Source of the DNA: Lautropia sp.
Lineage (GTDB): Bacteria; Pseudomonadota; Gammaproteobacteria; Burkholderiales; Burkholderiaceae_E
Assembly (NCBI GenBank): GCA_030528325.1
Contig: JAUMZD010000014.1
Span: 1-64,000 of the forward strand
Direction of reading: 5' to 3'
Length of the DNA: 64,000 bases
Part shown: positions 62,880-64,000 of the stretch, one piece after another
How positions within the stretch are numbered: position 1 is the first letter of the stretch
Layout of the letters: each line of letters opens with the position of its first letter
Made by a program: the position numbers and the translations under genes
Notes under the pieces: generated by a model
What the model was told of the DNA's origin: nothing
The model's input: only the letters and a program-made list of their open reading frames with translations
Database searches by the model: none

Positions 62880-63617
62880 ATGACTGTGTTCCGTTCTCGC
62901 TCCCGTTCAGGTGGACGCCGGCACCGGCGTGCCGCCTTGTCCTCCGATTCGTTTCCTGCGCCGTCGGCCGCCGATGCGGCTGTCCCCGCCTGGGGCATCG
63001 ACAGTTTCGTCCAGACCGTTCTGTCGGGGCAGCCCGTCCCCGATGACCTTCGCCGCCTGTGGCTGATCGAAACGGTTCGTGTGCCCGATGGCGAACAGTT
63101 CGTCGATCCGTTCCAGGCCATGGGTCTGCGACTGCTCCGGCCGGAGGAAACCGCGCGTCTGAGAACCGGGGGGTTGGCGCACTGGATGGACGCCTGTTGC
63201 GTGCGCAACCACGTTGCCGATGACCCGACGGCCGTCGAGGCCATGAACGAGGCCATCAATCAGGTCGCCCGCATGGCCACCTTCGTCGTCATGCGTGGCC
63301 GTGGCAATCTGATCGGCTACTGGCAGGGCCCCGAGGGCACGCCGCTCGCCCGTGCGCCCATCGTCGAGCTGAATACCCAGGGTGTCTTCGATCTGCTGCC
63401 GGGCCGTGAGCTTACCGAGGCGCTGCTGGGGGTGTATGCTGGGGATGATGCCAGCCGTTTTGCCGCGATGGCCGAGTGGTTCGCCCGACATGATGTGCTG
63501 ATCACGGCCCACCGTCGGGAAGAGCTGGTCATCCCGGCCTGCAGTACCCTTCCAGAGATGCTGAAAACCGGTTTTTACAATCGTCAGCGGGTTGCGGCCG
63601 GTCTGCAGCCGGTCTAG
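62880..63617 (+). CDS. Hypothetical protein (no family recognised)
   Basis: A 245-residue, probably cytoplasmic protein. The N-terminus is Arg/Ser-rich (MTVFRSRSRSGGRRHRR). The core has PAWGIDSFVQTVLSGQPVPD, DPFQAMGLRLLRPEETARLR and VARMATFVVMRGRGNLIGYW followed by QGPEGTPLARAPIVELNTQG. The GNLIGYW...P..ELNTQG pattern is reminiscent of SUKH (SMI1/KNR4) immunity-type folds, but this is weak. The ATG at 62880 has no clear ribosome binding site. Its TAG stop is the first three bases of a palindromic element. Confidence 0.6.
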   Translation: MTVFRSRSRSGGRRHRRAALSSDSFPAPSAADAAVPAWGIDSFVQTVLSGQPVPDDLRRLWLIETVRVPDGEQFVDPFQAMGLRLLRPEETARLRTGGLAHWMDACCVRNHVADDPTAVEAMNEAINQVARMATFVVMRGRGNLIGYWQGPEGTPLARAPIVELNTQGVFDLLPGRELTEALLGVYAGDDASRFAAMAEWFARHDVLITAHRREELVIPACSTLPEMLKTGFYNRQRVAAGLQPV

Positions 63618-63703
63618 GAGCTTGGGCGGCAGGCATCGCGAAGGCGAAAATGGGCCGGCGCGGTCGATTTGCAGCCCGCGACTTTCCTGCCGCCCAAGCT
63701 CCT
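63615..63703. repeat. Family 1 palindromic element, 89-bp internally deleted copy
   Basis: TAGGAGCTTGGGCGGCAGGC, ATCGCGAAGGCGAAAATGGG, CCGGCGCGGTCGATTTGCAG, and CCCGCGACTTTCCTGCCGCC followed by CAAGCTCCT. Both ends and inner flanks are kept but the central hairpin (about 76 bp) is lost. The first T-A-G is the stop codon of the preceding gene. Confidence 0.9.
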
Positions 63704-63759
63704 GGAACGACACCCTCTGGATCCTGAATCGTTCGTCGCCTGTTCCGTCGCTTGCCGTC

Positions 63760-64000
63760 ATGACTCATCCGCATGTTTCTCCTTCCGGTTTCCGCCTGTC
63801 GCCACTGACACTGGCGGTGGCATCGCTCGTCTGGCCGATGGCACTCATGGCGCAGCCAGCGACGCCGTCCAGTCCGGCGCCCGATGTCAGGGCCATGAAG
63901 CAGGGGGCGAGGGGTGAGGTTCTGATACCTGCCAGCCGTGTCCGGGCCATCGAGAAGGCTGCGCAGGCGGTATCCCGCTGCATCGCGATCCAGCAGGATG
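63760..64000 (+). CDS. Exported protein, N-terminal part (cut by window edge)
   Basis: An open frame from ATG at 63760 to the right edge, about 80 residues. It starts MTHPHVSPSGFRLSPLTLAV then ASLVWPMALMAQPA, which looks like a signal peptide, and goes on with APDVRAMKQGARGEVLIPAS and RAIEKAAQAVSRCIAIQQD. The family cannot be told from this part. It is on the same strand as the hypothetical gene upstream, separated by a family 1 repeat. Confidence 0.6.
   Translation, partial: MTHPHVSPSGFRLSPLTLAVASLVWPMALMAQPATPSSPAPDVRAMKQGARGEVLIPASRVRAIEKAAQAVSRCIAIQQD

Overview
The window is GC-rich, densely coded chromosomal DNA from a Gram-negative proteobacterium. An Anr/FNR-controlled cbb3 oxidase locus, Na+-NQR with its maturation factors, SoxYZ with flavocytochrome c, malate synthase G, trifunctional PutA and a BoxR-less benzoate-CoA-ligase-like gene together suggest a betaproteobacterium of the Burkholderiales, perhaps Lautropia-like. 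That assignment is inferred from gene content, not proven. No rRNA, tRNA or CRISPR array was seen.

Layout. 1-3.4 kb: cbb3 oxidase genes (ccoI, ccoS, start of ccoN, with an FNR-type site). 3.5-6.4 kb: pyruvate kinase and class I aldolase. 6.5-9.5 kb: a NERD/helicase protein and a DUF481 outer-membrane protein. 9.5-13.5 kb: purC-purE-purK and tsaC. 13.9-15.7 kb: a benzoate-CoA-ligase-like protein that lacks key catalytic residues. 15.7-23.7 kb: an accessory region with four PIN-toxin/antitoxin pairs, an orphan antitoxin, a frameshifted LysR gene beside azoR, AlkD, and relics of VOC, MFS and azoR genes. 23.8-30.5 kb: an exporter-like operon (barrel, LolA-like protein, ABC permease, ATPase) divergent from a two-component system. 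30.5-33.4 kb: relics, an MFS transporter and a RhuM-Fic fusion. 33.5-41.2 kb: glcB, a secreted protein, nqrM, apbE, a broken vapBC and a GFA protein. 41.4-47.3 kb: nqrABCDEF. 47.7-52.5 kb: soxYZ with two FccB-type flavoproteins and a cytochrome c. 52.9-56.3 kb: GMC oxidoreductase, GntP permease, L36 type B. 56.5-58.0 kb: NhaC antiporter. 58.3-62.3 kb: putA. 62.9-64 kb: two unknown proteins, the last cut by the window edge.

How the genes work together. NQR pumps sodium. NqrM (iron delivery) and ApbE (covalent FMN on NqrB/NqrC) are needed to build it, and NhaC can spend or balance the gradient. The Sox/flavocytochrome cluster points to oxidation of reduced sulfur feeding a cytochrome c pool that the cbb3 oxidase could drain. 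glcB and putA indicate growth on two-carbon compounds and proline.

The most unusual feature is a family of short palindrome-ended elements. Three copies are about 165 bp and the rest are deleted or partial. They share the terminal motif AGGAGCTTGGGCGG and are scattered over the window. Two copies lie in frame inside protein genes (ccoI and the DUF481 protein) and are read in the same frame, giving the same peptide core (AVGIAKAKI). One supplies the stop codon of a gene and one splits soxY from soxZ. Two further small repeat families and a duplicated 56-bp motif are also present.
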